Shown here: positions 22,161 through 34,138 of the stretch, piece by piece
Layout: the number at the start of each line of letters is the position of its first letter
Position numbering within the stretch: the first letter of the stretch is position 1
DNA from: Gambelia wislizenii
Lineage: Eukaryota; Chordata; Lepidosauria; Squamata; Crotaphytidae
Assembly: GCA_030847615.1 (NCBI GenBank)
Contig: JAUMIR010000005.1
Coordinates: 248,162,645 to 248,226,644, forward strand
DNA: 64,000 nt
Reading direction: 5' to 3'
Position numbers and translations under genes: made by a program
Notes under the pieces: model-generated
The model's input: the letters and a program-made list of their open reading frames with translations, nothing else
Told to the model about the DNA's origin: nothing
Database searches by the model: none

Positions 22161-23483
22161 ATGGGGTGTTCCTAGTGGGATCCTCACAGATTCCATGCAG
22201 TTCAGGTAACATTGGCAAAAGGGATGTGTTACCATGAGGTCCCTTTCAGAGTTCTGAAAAGTTTCTTTTGTTTGGACTACAAAAGTTACTTCTGCTTGGA
22301 CTATTCTTAATATCCTGGCTGGATTTGTAGAGTTGAAGTCCAACACAGTAGCTTTTCTATTCTTTGGTCTCTATTTTCATTTGTCAAGTCTACCTGTTTA
22401 ATGCATTTTAAAAGCCTTCCTCCAAGGCTACAGTGTGCTAAGATGGGTCACAAGATAAAATGGTGGGTGGGAGTTTTAGACTTGCTGAAATTTCCTGGTA
22501 AGCCCTGGTGGTTTAACTGGAATTTAGCAACATGTGTCTCCAAGATCTTAGCCCACATACTATATCTCCTGGTATAAAAATACTCAGGTGGGAAGAGGAA
22601 CAGAGGAGGGAAGCACCACTACTATTCAGTGACAGAATGTACCAGAACAGAAATTTGGCCTGGAAAGCTTGGAGGACACACTTTTCTTGTAAAATGTTAT
22701 CATAACTGAGTAAATGACAAGCCAGCAAGAAAAGCCTAATCTTTTGCAAGAAATAAATTACAAAGCAGAGCAGAGAGGAACAAAAATGGGTCGAACAGAG
22801 GGTTTGTTATGCTAACAAAGTTGTGCAAAATGCCATGTGCCTTTGTCAGGGGAGGTGGTAATGGTGGTGAATGTCATGAATGCAGAAATTTAGCCAAAAA
22901 AATGTCTCAGAAATAGATGTATTTCAATAAGCTTTTTAAAGCACTTGTCTGCTGACTTAAAAAGTCACAGACTAGAGTCTCCTTTGCACAATCATCTTGG
23001 AACAATTGAGCAAGCAAAGAACTTCATCTGGATTCAACATGAAGTTAGGTGTGTCAATGCAGGATTTTATGCAGTTTTTGGGTGGATGGGTGGGAGAGAT
23101 TTTTTAAATAATAAATTAATAATTTATTTAATAATAATTTAACAATATCTATAATATCTATAAAAACATCACAAGAAATTATACTTTCTGTATATTGTTT
23201 TAAAGCCTATACATACCAACATATGTAAACAGCAGCAAAAGTTTCTGGAACTGAAAAATCTCTTTCCATTATATGCCCTTGAAAGCTATCTCACCCCCTC
23301 TGCTCTCCCTCCCCTTCTTCCTGACCATCTGTAAAATAAAATAAAAAAAAAAATTCTGCCTGGTTTTCTAGTTGTTGATCAGTCCAACAAATGGAAAGAG
23401 ATTTTAGCCCTGGAAGAAGGCTTAAAAAATTGACACATAGTATTATAAAAAATACTAGGTGTTTTTTATTAGTATTTTTATTA
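22161..23483. other. No gene recognised
   Basis: Unique-looking sequence with an A/T-rich patch at 23100-23170. No domain is recognised. Confidence 0.35.
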
Positions 23484-24100
23484 GGACTTTTTCAGACGGG
23501 CTTTAAAAATCTGTGGCAGGTACGGATCAGGGTTGAGAAAGGTCTCACCTTTCAGACGACATTGTCCCTGTCCAGCGCTGCCCCTGTGCTGCTTCCGATT
23601 TATTGTAATCATGGGGGAACATTGTGAATAGATTCCATTCCATTTCTGTCACGGAATCACAGGTGGTCTGAAAGGAACCCTGTTCTCCCATTATGCCAGC
23701 CATGGGGGGGCGGGGGAGGTCCGTGCCGAAGACTTCTGGTCCAGATCAGGATGAGGAGGTAAGTGACACCCTTTCCCCCCACCTCGGCTTACTTGAGGTT
23801 TTTAAAATTTGTTTTGGGGCTTGGTTTTTCTTTTTGACATTTTGTTTAGTTTTTATTTTTAAATTGCCTGTGCAATAATTCTCTCACGAGAACAGGCGGG
23901 ATTTGCTTTCTGAGTCATAAATGCAGCTTTATGATGGCTGCATTTACTCCCGGCCAGCCAAGGGGAGAAGAAGCAGTTTCTCTCGTGCAAGAAGGTAGGT
24001 GTCTGGAATTTGTTTTTTATTCTGTGCCAGGGGCAGGAGTGGGGCGGGAGGGTGGGTAGCGAGGCAGAAATGGGGTAAAAGTCACTGTCTGAAAAACTCC
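23484..24100. mobile_element. Harbinger-like MITE with TTA target duplication
   Basis: It starts GGACTTTTTCAGACGGG and ends CTGTCTGAAAAACTCC, flanked on both sides by TTA (23481-23483 and 24101-24103). The length is 617 bp. It is notably GC- and G-run-rich inside (23703-23720), in contrast to its AT-rich surroundings. It has no transposase coding, so it is non-autonomous. Confidence 0.8.
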
Positions 24101-24750
24101 TTATTATTTAGAACAGCAAGACCCAGACATTTGATACCTGGTCTTATTTCTAGCTTAAAACTGAAGTTACACTTCGTCCTCACATTCAAAAGGCAGAAAT
24201 ACATTTTCTCAATTGCTCCTGGAGGAAATCGCTCTGGAGACTGAAGGGCCATCTAGTGAATTTTTGTCTCTTGGTTTCTGGGCTTATGTGTACCTTTCTC
24301 CTTTGTCCCATCCTCAGGGATCAAGCATAAGCCTGTGATTTGGAGGCAGGAGTAGTACCCCGATAACTGTTAGCTAAAGGGCAGATTGCATCTTGTAATC
24401 CTGGTATAACTTTCAGCTCTAGCTTACAACAATGCCAGCTTCCATATATTGGTGGAGACAATGCAGGGATGAAAGATCTTTCTGCATTACAGGGTATGGA
24501 GTAGGGGATATCCTGACACAGTCTGGGTAATCTTGACCTAGAAACCTAATGATCCTTTCCCAGTGGGGCCACTGTTGGCTTCCGCATCAGTGGGATGGTG
24601 AATCAGCTGTGTTTTAGTCCAAACTTTAAAGGTGCTATTTCACATCCTCAGCCTCTTTGGAGAAGAGGGTTCATGGCCTTGAATAGCTCCATTAGAGTTT
24701 GTGCTTCTTACGTGCCTTGATAGCCCCCACATTTTTAATAGCACATAATT
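24101..24750. other. No gene recognised
   Basis: The stretch 24615-24700 with TTTTAGTCCAAACTTTAAAG is a MITE arm of the 20341 type. The rest is unique-looking. Confidence 0.35.
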
Positions 24751-24972
24751 GGCAATATTTAATAATTTGGCTTGCTATGGCCTGTCATGTGGTTGGCAAG
24801 TAAACCAGGGACTCCCCAGATACCAAGCCTGGAGTCACGCACAACCTAGGGAGGAGCCTTGGAAATTCATTAAACAAGTCATACCCAGGCCAGAGTTCTT
24901 CCTAAGAACACTTAGAGGTGAGTCATCCACTAATTCAATCAAACATAGCCGAGCACTCAGTGATTGCAAAAT
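24751..24972 (+). repeat. Unclassified 225-bp repeat, copy 2
   Basis: This is the same-orientation partner of 21937-22160, 2.8 kb downstream. The sequence that follows (to about 25594) has a TATTTAAATA box near 25350 and AATAAA at about 25438, and ends near CCCCCACA. This gives it the look of an LTR, but the first copy does not share that part. Confidence 0.5.
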
Positions 24973-26909
24973 GGTTTTTTTTTCTTTTTTTCCCCTAGAT
25001 CACAATGGAAGGTTGCCTGTGCCCATTCAGTTCCAAATGTCTAGCCGATCTACAATTGCTTAACACATCTGGAGAACCCTTAGTCCAGTCCTGGGAAACC
25101 CCAAGAGACATTGTATTCCACTCTAAAACCCATCCCTTCAGGGGAAATATCAAATATAAATATCACCCTAAAACACCACCAAAGGGTCTGCCATTCATTT
25201 TCCTCCCTTCACCTTGTCAGTCTGTATCATCGGTCCGCAGTTCCTCTTCGTGCCTCCATCCTGAGTGACCCTCAGAACAATACTCTGAGCATAAACCTCT
25301 GCTCATCTGATCAGTATAGTATAATCCACAATCCTCTTACTCTATTCCTCTATTTAAATACTTCCTATTTTCTTCAATAGCCTTGTGTGATTGCTTGAAA
25401 CTTGAGTGTAAGCGTGAATGCTTTTAAGACTAAGTTCTAATAAAGATGATTTAATTGCATGTTCTGGCTTGGAGCCTCCTCCATTACTGCCGGTATACAT
25501 AGGTTAAAAGATCCTGCAGTTACCTGGCCTCTTGCTGCCATCTTGAGCTAATTAAAAATTCCCCATATTAGAATTTAGACCTCATGGACCCCCACAATTT
25601 GGGTAACAGGCTAAAACCCAGAGCGGATTAACTGTGCCATTGACACAGAAGCTAGGATCCAGTTCAATTACCTGCTAGATTAAAAGACTATTCTGTTTTT
25701 ACAAGTGTGGCTAAAAGCCGCTTGCTTGGGGATATTTTCTCATGGTGTAGGATTAGGGTTGCCAGGTGAAATATGAAAAAGGGCTCCAGTACCTTTAAGA
25801 GGAAATGTGAAGGAGGTGAAGCTTGAGTGACAAACAAAAACTGCTCAAATTCCTTCTGCACAACTATTAAAGGTACAGGAGCCCTGGCTCTTATTTCATC
25901 TGGCAACCCTATATAAGAGGGAAAGCTCTCCATGTGCCATGGTCCTGTTTCTGCTGAGATAAACCCCTTGCATGAGTGACACCATTAGTGTGGGGTGGAA
26001 AACAGCTATTGCTCCAGTTTTTGTTTAACTGCAATGCCCATCATCCCTTACCAGGATAGCAAATGGTGAGGGATAATGGTAACTGATGTCCAGAAACATC
26101 TGGTAGGTCACACTTTCCCCCATGCCTGTGTTAGAGGAGGAAGAGTCCAGATGCAGCAAATGTATTCACACATTTAGTGTCACATCTGTTTTGGTCCTTG
26201 GTTTCTTCCCTCTACTGTCAGCATTTACCATTTGGAATGCATCTCTTCACATATTCACACATCTGTTAGCATGGGATGGTGATCCTTGACAAATACCTGG
26301 CAATTCCAAGGGTTCACAGTGAATCCATGCTTGCAGAGTAAACAGGTGGCAATACTCCAGATGCTGCTCACTTAACTTTCCATATGTAAACCAGGGCATG
26401 CTATTCAACTCAAGGACATTTTGCAAGTCCTCTAGGCTTCACGTACAGAAACACTTCCGTTTTTAAACTGTTTTTCCAACCTTGGCACAATAAGGCATCT
26501 TCTAAAATGGATGGGGTGCCCTGTCCACAGGCTGCATGTACCCTCTCCTAGTTGTTTTTGTGCCCTCTTGAGAGCTTCTCTTCTCATTACTGCTACAAAA
26601 TTTGCTGCTTCTGCAAGGCCAGTAATGACAACGAGAAAAAAAAGGCTTTGTTCTTAAATTTTCCATTGCACTACTGAATTTTGAAAGCACAAGGCCGCAG
26701 CAGAAAACCTTGAAAACAAATACTTCCATTTTAAAGCAAAATGCAATGTGAATAAACAGATGCATTTGTTTTCAAGGTGTTTTTTCTTGCAAATGTGCTG
26801 CTGAAATGGGAGGAAGAGTGTGAAGCGATGGGTGGGTTGGGATGTTGGCAAAGCAGCCTCTTGAATGAAGTTGTCCATCTGTTCTTAAAACAAGATAAAG
26901 AGACTTTAA
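24973..26909. other. Possible LTR remainder, one small MITE, else unrecognised
   Basis: 24973-25594 may be the rest of an LTR. A 158-bp MITE lies at 25754-25911. The remainder is unique-looking without exon signals. Confidence 0.35.
25754..25911. mobile_element. 158-bp MITE
   Basis: The left arm TAGGGTTGCCAGGTGAAAT and the right arm ATTTCATCTGGCAACCCTA are near-perfect inverted repeats. They continue inward with CTCCAGTACCTTTAA and TTAAAGGTACAGGAG. The ends resemble hAT-type short elements. Confidence 0.75.
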
Positions 26910-27473
26910 GGACTTTATCAGACTCACCAAATATGGCATCATTACAACACCGAATAAACGCGAAAGGGCATGCATACCAAACAACATCGTCCTTTAGTGT
27001 TCCACTGCTCTTAATAAGGTGTACTTTTTTATTGATGGGCCAAGCCATCAATAGATTTGCCATGATGTTTTGTTCCCAATATTGCCAGCATTTGAAACCT
27101 CATGTCATTTTTATCTTGTGAATACAGCATCAATAGGCAGAACACTTCCAGTTGAAAATATGAAAGCCAGGTAGAGGACTTTTTTTTTTAATGATCCTCC
27201 CCAGTTTACTTTGAACTTCTGTGCTTGTGTGTACTTTTTGTGTGTTTCTTTTGCTGTATTTTAATTTTTTAGCACACTTGTGTCATGTCACAAGAATTGC
27301 CGAGATCACAAACGCAGAAGTAAACAGAGCTAGCGCTCATATTCCAGTAATGCTGGGGCTGCCTTTTCTCATCATTACAGGTCAATTAATGAAAAGAGTT
27401 ATTGTGCCGGGAAAAGAAAGCTGCAAAATGTGGTGCTAAAGAGATGTTTTGGGACGTTCATCTGATAAAGTTC
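26910..27473. mobile_element. Harbinger-like MITE with TAA target duplication
   Basis: It starts GGACTTTATCAGAC and ends ATCTGATAAAGTTC, flanked by TAA on each side (26907-26909 and 27474-27476). The length is 564 bp. It shares ends with 32132-32859, but the interior is diverged. Confidence 0.75.
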
Positions 27474-28394
27474 TAATTCAGCTTTCCCCAGAGCAAATAA
27501 GACCCAATAGCTGAAAATGCCTTTGTTGGCAGCAGTCTTATTTCTGGATGGATGTCAAACTACATACAAGAGCAGTCCCATGCATTTAGGTATGGGTTTC
27601 CACTGACTAACTGTACGGAAAGAGCATGTGTGTACTTATGTGTGTGTGTGTCTGTGTGTGTGATTCAGTAAAAGGAGCACATGGTAAAGCAAGGTCAACA
27701 TCAGCACTTAGCACCTTCAGGGAGCACCTGAGTCCTCAACTCCAGGGCAAAACTGCTGATATTGATGGCTGCTCTGGGCATCCTACATCAGGCAGCCAGT
27801 CCTGTGAGCCATCACTTTAAATTTCCCATGATGCCACTGATGTAGCCCCTAACCACTGGGTGAGGAAACCCTAAGAAAAGGATTGTATGTGTTGGTTGAA
27901 TTCAGAAGGAGAGGAAGAGCTGTAGTTGAGCTGCCATTGCCAGGGCTGACGAGTAGGCCTTTTCATCTTGAGTAAGATAATGGTATTTTGAGTTGTGTAT
28001 TGAGGAGGGAACAAAAAGGGTAAGTTCTTTGGAGAAGAATTTCTATATCACATTTGCTGCTATTTTCATTTTTTTTTTTTTTAAATAGGGCTTTAAGAAT
28101 TGCATCTCAGTGTTGCAAAACAACTTAGCAGCACAGGCAGAAGAGTCCTCCAACCAAATCCTGCACTGGCATCTCATAGGATGTTTGGAACTTTAGGGAA
28201 AGTACATATGTGTCAAATGTGGTATATAATTTGTTGTATCATTGTTAAATGTGTGTGTGTGTGTGTGTGCGCGCGCGCATAACTAAATTGTGATTGGGTT
28301 TGCAATATTCAATTATATTTGGCCCCACAGAGCCCAGAAAGAGGTACACTAGTATAGTGTTGCTCTCCAAGCATTGTGGGAAATGAAAACGCTG
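27474..28394. other. No gene; GT repeats
   Basis: (GT)n runs lie at about 27625-27663 and 28248-28279, the latter passing into (GC)n. The rest is unique-looking. Confidence 0.5.
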
Positions 28395-28600
28395 GTAAAA
28401 ACAACAAAGACTCTTGTGCCACCTTGAAGAACCCAATGTGTTATATTCAGCGTAAGCTTCTGTGGGCACCAGCCCACTTCGTCAGATGCAGGTGGGCTGG
28501 AGTCCATGAAAACGTATACCAAATAAAACTTGCAAGGTGTCACAAGACTTGTCATTCTTTTTCTCTCTCCCTTCAACAGTCTAACATGGCTGGCCTCGGG
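28395..28600. mobile_element. Penelope-like remnant with two inverted hammerhead motifs
   Basis: On the minus strand (28450-28485) there is CTGACGA, then the stem AGTGGGC-TGGT-GCCCAC, then a decayed GAAA position (AGAA) and GCTTACGC. This is the layout of a short-stem-III hammerhead ribozyme. On the plus strand (about 28484-28525) a second, more decayed unit reads AGATGCAGGTGGGCTGGAG then TCCATGAAAACGTATACC. Both are followed by the shared tail AAGGTGxCACAAGA. Hammerheads of this type are known from Penelope-like elements. The family call is from that resemblance. Confidence 0.6.
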
Positions 28601-29687
28601 AAATGTTAAAATGTTGGTAGGGCCTCCCCAGCCCCATGCCATGTTATTGTAGCATATTTCTTATTACAGTACTTGTAACATGTTACTTCCAAGCTCTGGA
28701 GTAGCCATGCTGTTACCAGAAGAGGTGAGGATGCTTTAGAGCCCCACTCATGATATTAATATTTGGGGGAATTATTATTAGTTCAAATGGAATGCTGTGA
28801 CAGGTGGGTAACTTGGGGACCTTTTCACCTATCTATACCAGTACCAACTGCAGAGAACTCCAGTTTAAAGTGAAATAAATGTTTTTATTGGAAAACAACA
28901 CAAAAAGGATTCACACATGCAACACACTCTCACAAGAAGGATAATAAAGAGCTTAAGGCAGAAAGGTTGGATAGAGGAATAGATTAGGGAGAGAGGGCAA
29001 TAGTTACTAGTCTTGTAGAGAAGCGGAGTGCTCAGACATAACCCATTTCATGCCTTGAAGGCATGTTTTGGCTACTTCAATGGCTAAATTGAAGACTGTC
29101 CCATGGGAAGAACAAAGGAGAACTTAACTCCACTGATTGTCTTAGATGGCTGAGTGATAGAAATAGATTGGTTTATGACAACCTCACATTGTAGGACAGG
29201 AGTGAGTTTTAAAGGATATTTCCTGGAAATTTGGATTATTTGGGATATGTGACTCATTGCCAAGGGGCCAAAGATGGAATTAGCACATACTTCCTTAATG
29301 GTTTTGTTTACTAAGGGTTTCTGCTTAGTCCTTGGGTGTGATATTTTGTGATATTATAGGGAGGGGGTGGTAGGGTATGGTAACAATGTACCCCATTTTA
29401 TAGAGGACAGTCTTCTTTTTGAAGGTCAACCGGAGGACAGTCCTATACTTCAAGGTGTCCTGTTCTGTCTAAGCCCAGTTTAAAAAACCCCAAAAATCTA
29501 ACAAACCATAAGAAATGAGAGCAGTAGTTTTGTAGCTGAGGGTGGTGAGGGCTTTGCCCCTCGTAACTATTTTCCCCCAATGAAATTTTCTTTCAGTACC
29601 CACATTTCTGGCATTGCAGAGTGGGACACTGAAAATAATTCACATTGAGGACTTTTATATTTGCTGTGTTCACATTCCCTTGGTAAC
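28601..29687. other. No gene recognised
   Basis: Unique-looking sequence. No exon, SINE or LINE signature is seen. Confidence 0.35.
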
Positions 29688-29925
29688 TTTTTGTTGTTTT
29701 GTGCCTTCAAGGCATTTCTGAATTACAGCAACCCAAAGGTGAACCAATCATGGGGTTTCCTTGGCAATATTTGTTCAGAGGAGGTTTGCCTTTGCCTTTC
29801 TCTGAGGCTGAGAGTATGTGACTTGCCCAAGGTCACCTGGTGGGTTTCCATGGTTGAGCGGGGATTTGGACCCTGGTCTCCAGAATCACAGTCCAATGCT
29901 CAAACAATTACACCACACTGGTTCT
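29688..29925 (-). mobile_element. tRNA-headed SINE
   Basis: Minus-strand copy of the family at 9358, nearly full length. The body is GGGGTTTCCTTGGCAATATT and GACTTGCCCAAGGTCACC, and the head ends near 29925. Confidence 0.75.
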
Positions 29926-29964
29926 CCATTTGCAGTAGAGGGAGGGACATTTAGAATGTCATCC

Positions 29965-30065
29965 AGCAAGCTCTAGTGCCTCAGGAAACTACAAACCACA
30001 AAATCCCACAGGATGCAGCCATGGCAGTTACAAGTAGTATCAGCATCATAATTGTGTGGTGTGAA
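29965..30065. mobile_element. Half of a MITE
   Basis: AACTACAAACCACAAAATCC, then GGATGCAGCCATGGCAGTTA, matches the right half of elements like that at 44445-44640. The left half is missing. Confidence 0.5.
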
Positions 30066-32131
30066 AATCCCCTCAATTACCTCTCAAGTCCAGCCAGTGG
30101 GCTGAATGCCACTGGGGTTGTTCTTGCCTTAAGCCTTGACCTTTCCTGTGGTGTTATTTTATTCCCACCACTTGCCCATCCTCAGTTTTAGGCCTGAATC
30201 CAATTGTGGGTTCTAACTAGAACAACATCCAATTTCTGTTGATGGAATTTATGTAAATGTTGACTTGCCAAGTTACCTTCAGTGGGTCTGCTTTGGTCAA
30301 GATGATTAAGGGGATGTAGGTCTTATTCCCTTGCCTATGCAGAGAGAGTCATGGATTCTCTGTGATGGAGGCCAGTTTTTGCCCCGTGCCTCGTGGCAGT
30401 CCACACCTCCTGATATTTTAATTTTAATTTTTGAATTTTCAGCTGAACATAAGGCCTAGAAGTGATAAGAAGTCTACTTTTGGTTTACTTTTATGGATTT
30501 TCCATTCAGTTTTCTCCATAATATAGGGATTCCAGTACATTGGAAGGGTGAGAGGGTGGTGTTTTGAACACTTGAGGGCTGATTTTTCACTTTAAAAATA
30601 ATTGGGTGGAGCCTTAGGACTTGGGGTGGCTCAGAGGGGCTTGCGGGATGCAAATATGGAGAATGCTTGTCCACTGGTGGGTCCACAGACTACGTTATCT
30701 CCCACCCCAGATAAAAAAGGTTCCTTCTTGCTTATCTTGCAAGGGGTATGACAAGAGATTTCCCTGTTGTCTCTAATATCCAGTGGGTCAGTTTACTTCC
30801 CATGATCTAAATGATGATCAGCAAGCTCAGGTATTGTCAAGCTTGCAAAGGGTTGTATGGAGTGGGAAATGATTGAAGACCTTCTCTTCTTTCTGCAGCC
30901 CCAGCAACCGCCTATACTCTAATCCTTTGTGATTTTATATTCTGCTATCTGGAGTCTTTGTCTTACTGTTGTATTGTGATTCTTTATATCTTTATATACC
31001 ACTCACAGAACTCAGGTTAATAGATGGTTTAGGAATATAGTAAACAAAGAACAATAAAGAAAGAAAAATAGTTGTAGATAATGAGTTACTTGTAATTTTC
31101 CTTGCAAGTAAGGTATAACCACATTACATTTCATAACAATGGGGAATAATATCACTTCTTTTGTGGCGTAAGGGTAAATTTTAAAGTTACCATTCTCATT
31201 ATGGTGTTCATGTAGCCTGACTAAGTGATGGAAGAGGAATATCATATGGTTCAGGAGCTGGGTTGGGCTGTACCTTGTCTTTTGCCTCATGCTCTGTTGT
31301 GGCAAAGATGACAATGAGGTAGAGAGATTCCATTTTGTACTATGAACAAGCAGATGTAATATTCAATTTTTTTAAAAGGAACTAAAAAGGTAGCTGTTTT
31401 AGTTTCTTTTGAAAAAACAAGAGTTAATTTTAAAATCTGTATATAACAGTAACTAACAAAATTTGGAATTATAACCATAGCTATTTACATTTTAAAAGTA
31501 ATGTTCTCAGGCTCTGGAAAATAGAGATTTACCTGCCTCTCAAATTCAAACTTTGGATGACTGAGCGGTTTACAACAGGGTTTTGAAAAAGAACAATGGA
31601 ATGACAGTCTGTTCCATTTTTAAAAAAGTCTTCTTCTTTCCTCTCTTCCATTCTTTCTTATCGATATTGCTACGCTGTTAGCATTTTGCTTCTTCCATTT
31701 AGAAAGCGTCTCACTCTGTGATAACCATGGGAGAGCAATTGTTGTTTAAATGAAAGTGTGTAGTGGGTTTCATAAGGCAACATCCCTTGCAATTATTTCA
31801 AATATCAGAACAAATAAAAAGGCGAGCAAAGCACATGGTTTGTGATTAAGGAATCTCATATATATGTTAATACTAGTAGACTTCCTACATTCTCCAATTT
31901 GCTCTTTGCCATTCACACAGGCTTACCTCCTCTGCATTTTGGAAAGAACCGGCAGGAGCTGAAACTGTACTCATCTCATATTGATGGCAACATCTGCTGC
32001 TTTCATGTTTTGGCCTCAACACTCTGCTGTGCAGATGCACCATGTTACACATCAGGCATTTGAGGATGGATGGGCTAAACAGCTTCATCAGAGACGATCA
32101 CTTCATCTTCTAGATGGGGAGCAAACACTAA
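30066..32131. other. No gene recognised
   Basis: Two kb of AT-rich, unique-looking sequence. Open frames are short and have no recognisable domain. Confidence 0.35.
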
Positions 32132-32859
32132 GGACTTTATCAGACTAGCATCTAAAATCACTGTAATTCTGTGATTGAGGAAAGTGGAAACATAGTGGCA
32201 TGGTTACAGTAATTATCTCATGTTGCTATAATCACATGATACTAATGCCATGGAATTATCACACGACCACCACTAGCATTTTAAGAACAGCATTTCAGCT
32301 CACACTATAGTAACACTTGTCTTCGCATTGCCTTCTAATGACAAAGTATTAACACCTCCTGCTATCCGGCACATGTCCCTTTAAGAAAAGTTTTCTCTTA
32401 CTTTCTGGATTTTGCATGGGTGAGATTTCAGCTGTTGTTGTGAGAAGATGTGATACTTTGCTATAAAACACTAAAACAAATAAATAACCAAAAAAATCAC
32501 AAAGAAACAGTTAAACAAACATAAAAAGGTATCAAGAAAAGGTGGCAGTTGATTAAAAGAGCATCCTGTAGGTCCTTTTCACATTCTCCCCTGGAAGTTT
32601 AATTATGTATGCTCATTGGGAAAGGGGAGAGAGAAAAGATGACTGCCCATTCATGCTGTAATCACACGATTACTGCAGGATGTGATTTTGCATGCTCATC
32701 AATACTGCGAAAAGAGTGATATATTGAGGGCTATTGATAGGTTCTGCCCATATATGAAAAGTTACACGTAATTAATGGGTGGAGCATGTCATGTGATAAC
32801 AGGAAAATGTTTGTGCTACTATCATTTCTGTGCGATTTCAGCCTTGTGTGATAAAGTCC
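32132..32859. mobile_element. Harbinger-like MITE, 728 bp, TAA target duplication
   Basis: It starts GGACTTTATCAGACTAGC and ends CCTTGTGTGATAAAGTCC, with TAA at 32129-32131 and 32860-32862. It is the best-preserved reference copy for the family (7630, 26910, 40744). No transposase is encoded. Confidence 0.8.
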
Positions 32860-33435
32860 TAAGAGCCCCTCCAGATGAGAAACAAGTCTCCAAAAGTCCT
32901 AGGTTTTGTTCCTGTGCAAACTGATTTTATTTTGGAGGTCCACATGACTTTTTTTTTCTTCCCAAAGCATTTCCTAGGAGCTCCTGGCATTATCCAGAAC
33001 TTTTCATTCCTGTTTCCCAAGTCAGTTTAAATTAACTCAGTATTTTCCTAAATGGAATGTGTCTCTTCTTGGCAGTTTGTTTGCATTATTCTGGAACTAG
33101 CTAAGACTGGCACCACCAGTAAAACACTTCTCTTGTTTCCAGGACACAGATTCAACAGAGATCAAGTGAGAGGAAGAGGAATGTTTGTACCAAAACAAAA
33201 TGATCCCAATATTTAACTAGTGTAATATTGCTAAAATGCTTTAGCACTTTGACTATAACTCCTTAATAATAATAAATAAGGCTCAGGAGAAATTGGTGAA
33301 AGTCAGTTTTGGAAATGTTGTATGAATCTAGATGGAACACATGATCAGTGGGTTGAGGAGGAGGAAGAATACATGGGAGAGGGGAGGGAAGGAAACTCAG
33401 AATATTTCAAGAAAGTGTTTGGCTCAAACCTGGGA
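32860..33435. other. No gene recognised
   Basis: Unique-looking sequence upstream of the nested CR1/ERV block. Confidence 0.35.
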
Positions 33436-33597
33436 ATCATAGAATCATAGAGTTGGAAGAGACCACAAGGCCATCCAGTTCAACCCCCTGCCATGCAGAA
33501 ACACATCATCAAAGCATTCCTGACAGATGGCCATCCAGCATCTCTTTAAAAACCTCCAAAGAAGGAGACTCTACCACACTCCAAGGCAGTGTGTTCC
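33436..33597 (-). pseudogene. Old CR1 3' end, left half
   Basis: The minus-strand CR1 signature (AATCATAGAGTTGGAAGAG) runs to AAGGCAGTGTGTTCCA and then stops abruptly at retroviral sequence. The missing continuation (CCACTGTCAAACAGCTCTTA) reappears at 39677, so the two pieces are one CR1 copy split by an insertion. Confidence 0.8.
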
Positions 33598-34138
33598 AGA
33601 CAAGTGGAGAGGATGAATCAGACTATCAAAACTCATCTGCCTAAGCTGTGCCAGGAAACGAAGCAAAAGTGGACAGAAATGCTGCACTTGGCCCTGTTTA
33701 CGATTTGTTGCACTCCACATAAGACTACTGGCTTATCCCCATTTGAATTGATGTATGGTAGGCCACCCCAGATTTTGGTTGAGTTAAGGGGGGAACATGC
33801 AAGAGTTAGTAAGTGTTAGTTTGTAACAAGAGGTGCAAATGCTAGATAATGTATTGCATCTTCTTTTGCGAAGAAGTTGACACTTTCAAACAGAGAATGA
33901 GGTGTGAGTAAAAGTCCCATAGCCTCACACCTGTTACAGAAAAAGCAATAACTTGAGTGAAATTTTAACTGTATGCAGTTCAAGAATCCCCTCAGAGTGC
34001 AAAAGCAGCCAAACCAAAAAAAAAAAAAAAAGTCAGCCCTTGTTCCCCACTCCCATATTCACAGCAATTGTTTGTGTACATATCCAGTAGGTTAGTTCAA
34101 TGTGTCAGAGGTATTGTACTTGTTAAAAACTCAAGGTA
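33596..34138 (+). pseudogene. Endogenous retrovirus: integrase C-terminal scrap and downstream remains
   Basis: A frame of about 60 residues (to 33819) shows the end of a retroviral integrase core, with the catalytic-core tail VERMNQT and the LSPFELMYGR motif typical of gammaretrovirus-like Pol. Everything upstream is deleted: gag, protease, RT, the first part of integrase and the 5' LTR. After 33819 the sequence has no open frame I can assign. The copy is defective. Its right-hand remainder lies at 38671-39676, beyond the inserted CR1. Confidence 0.75.
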
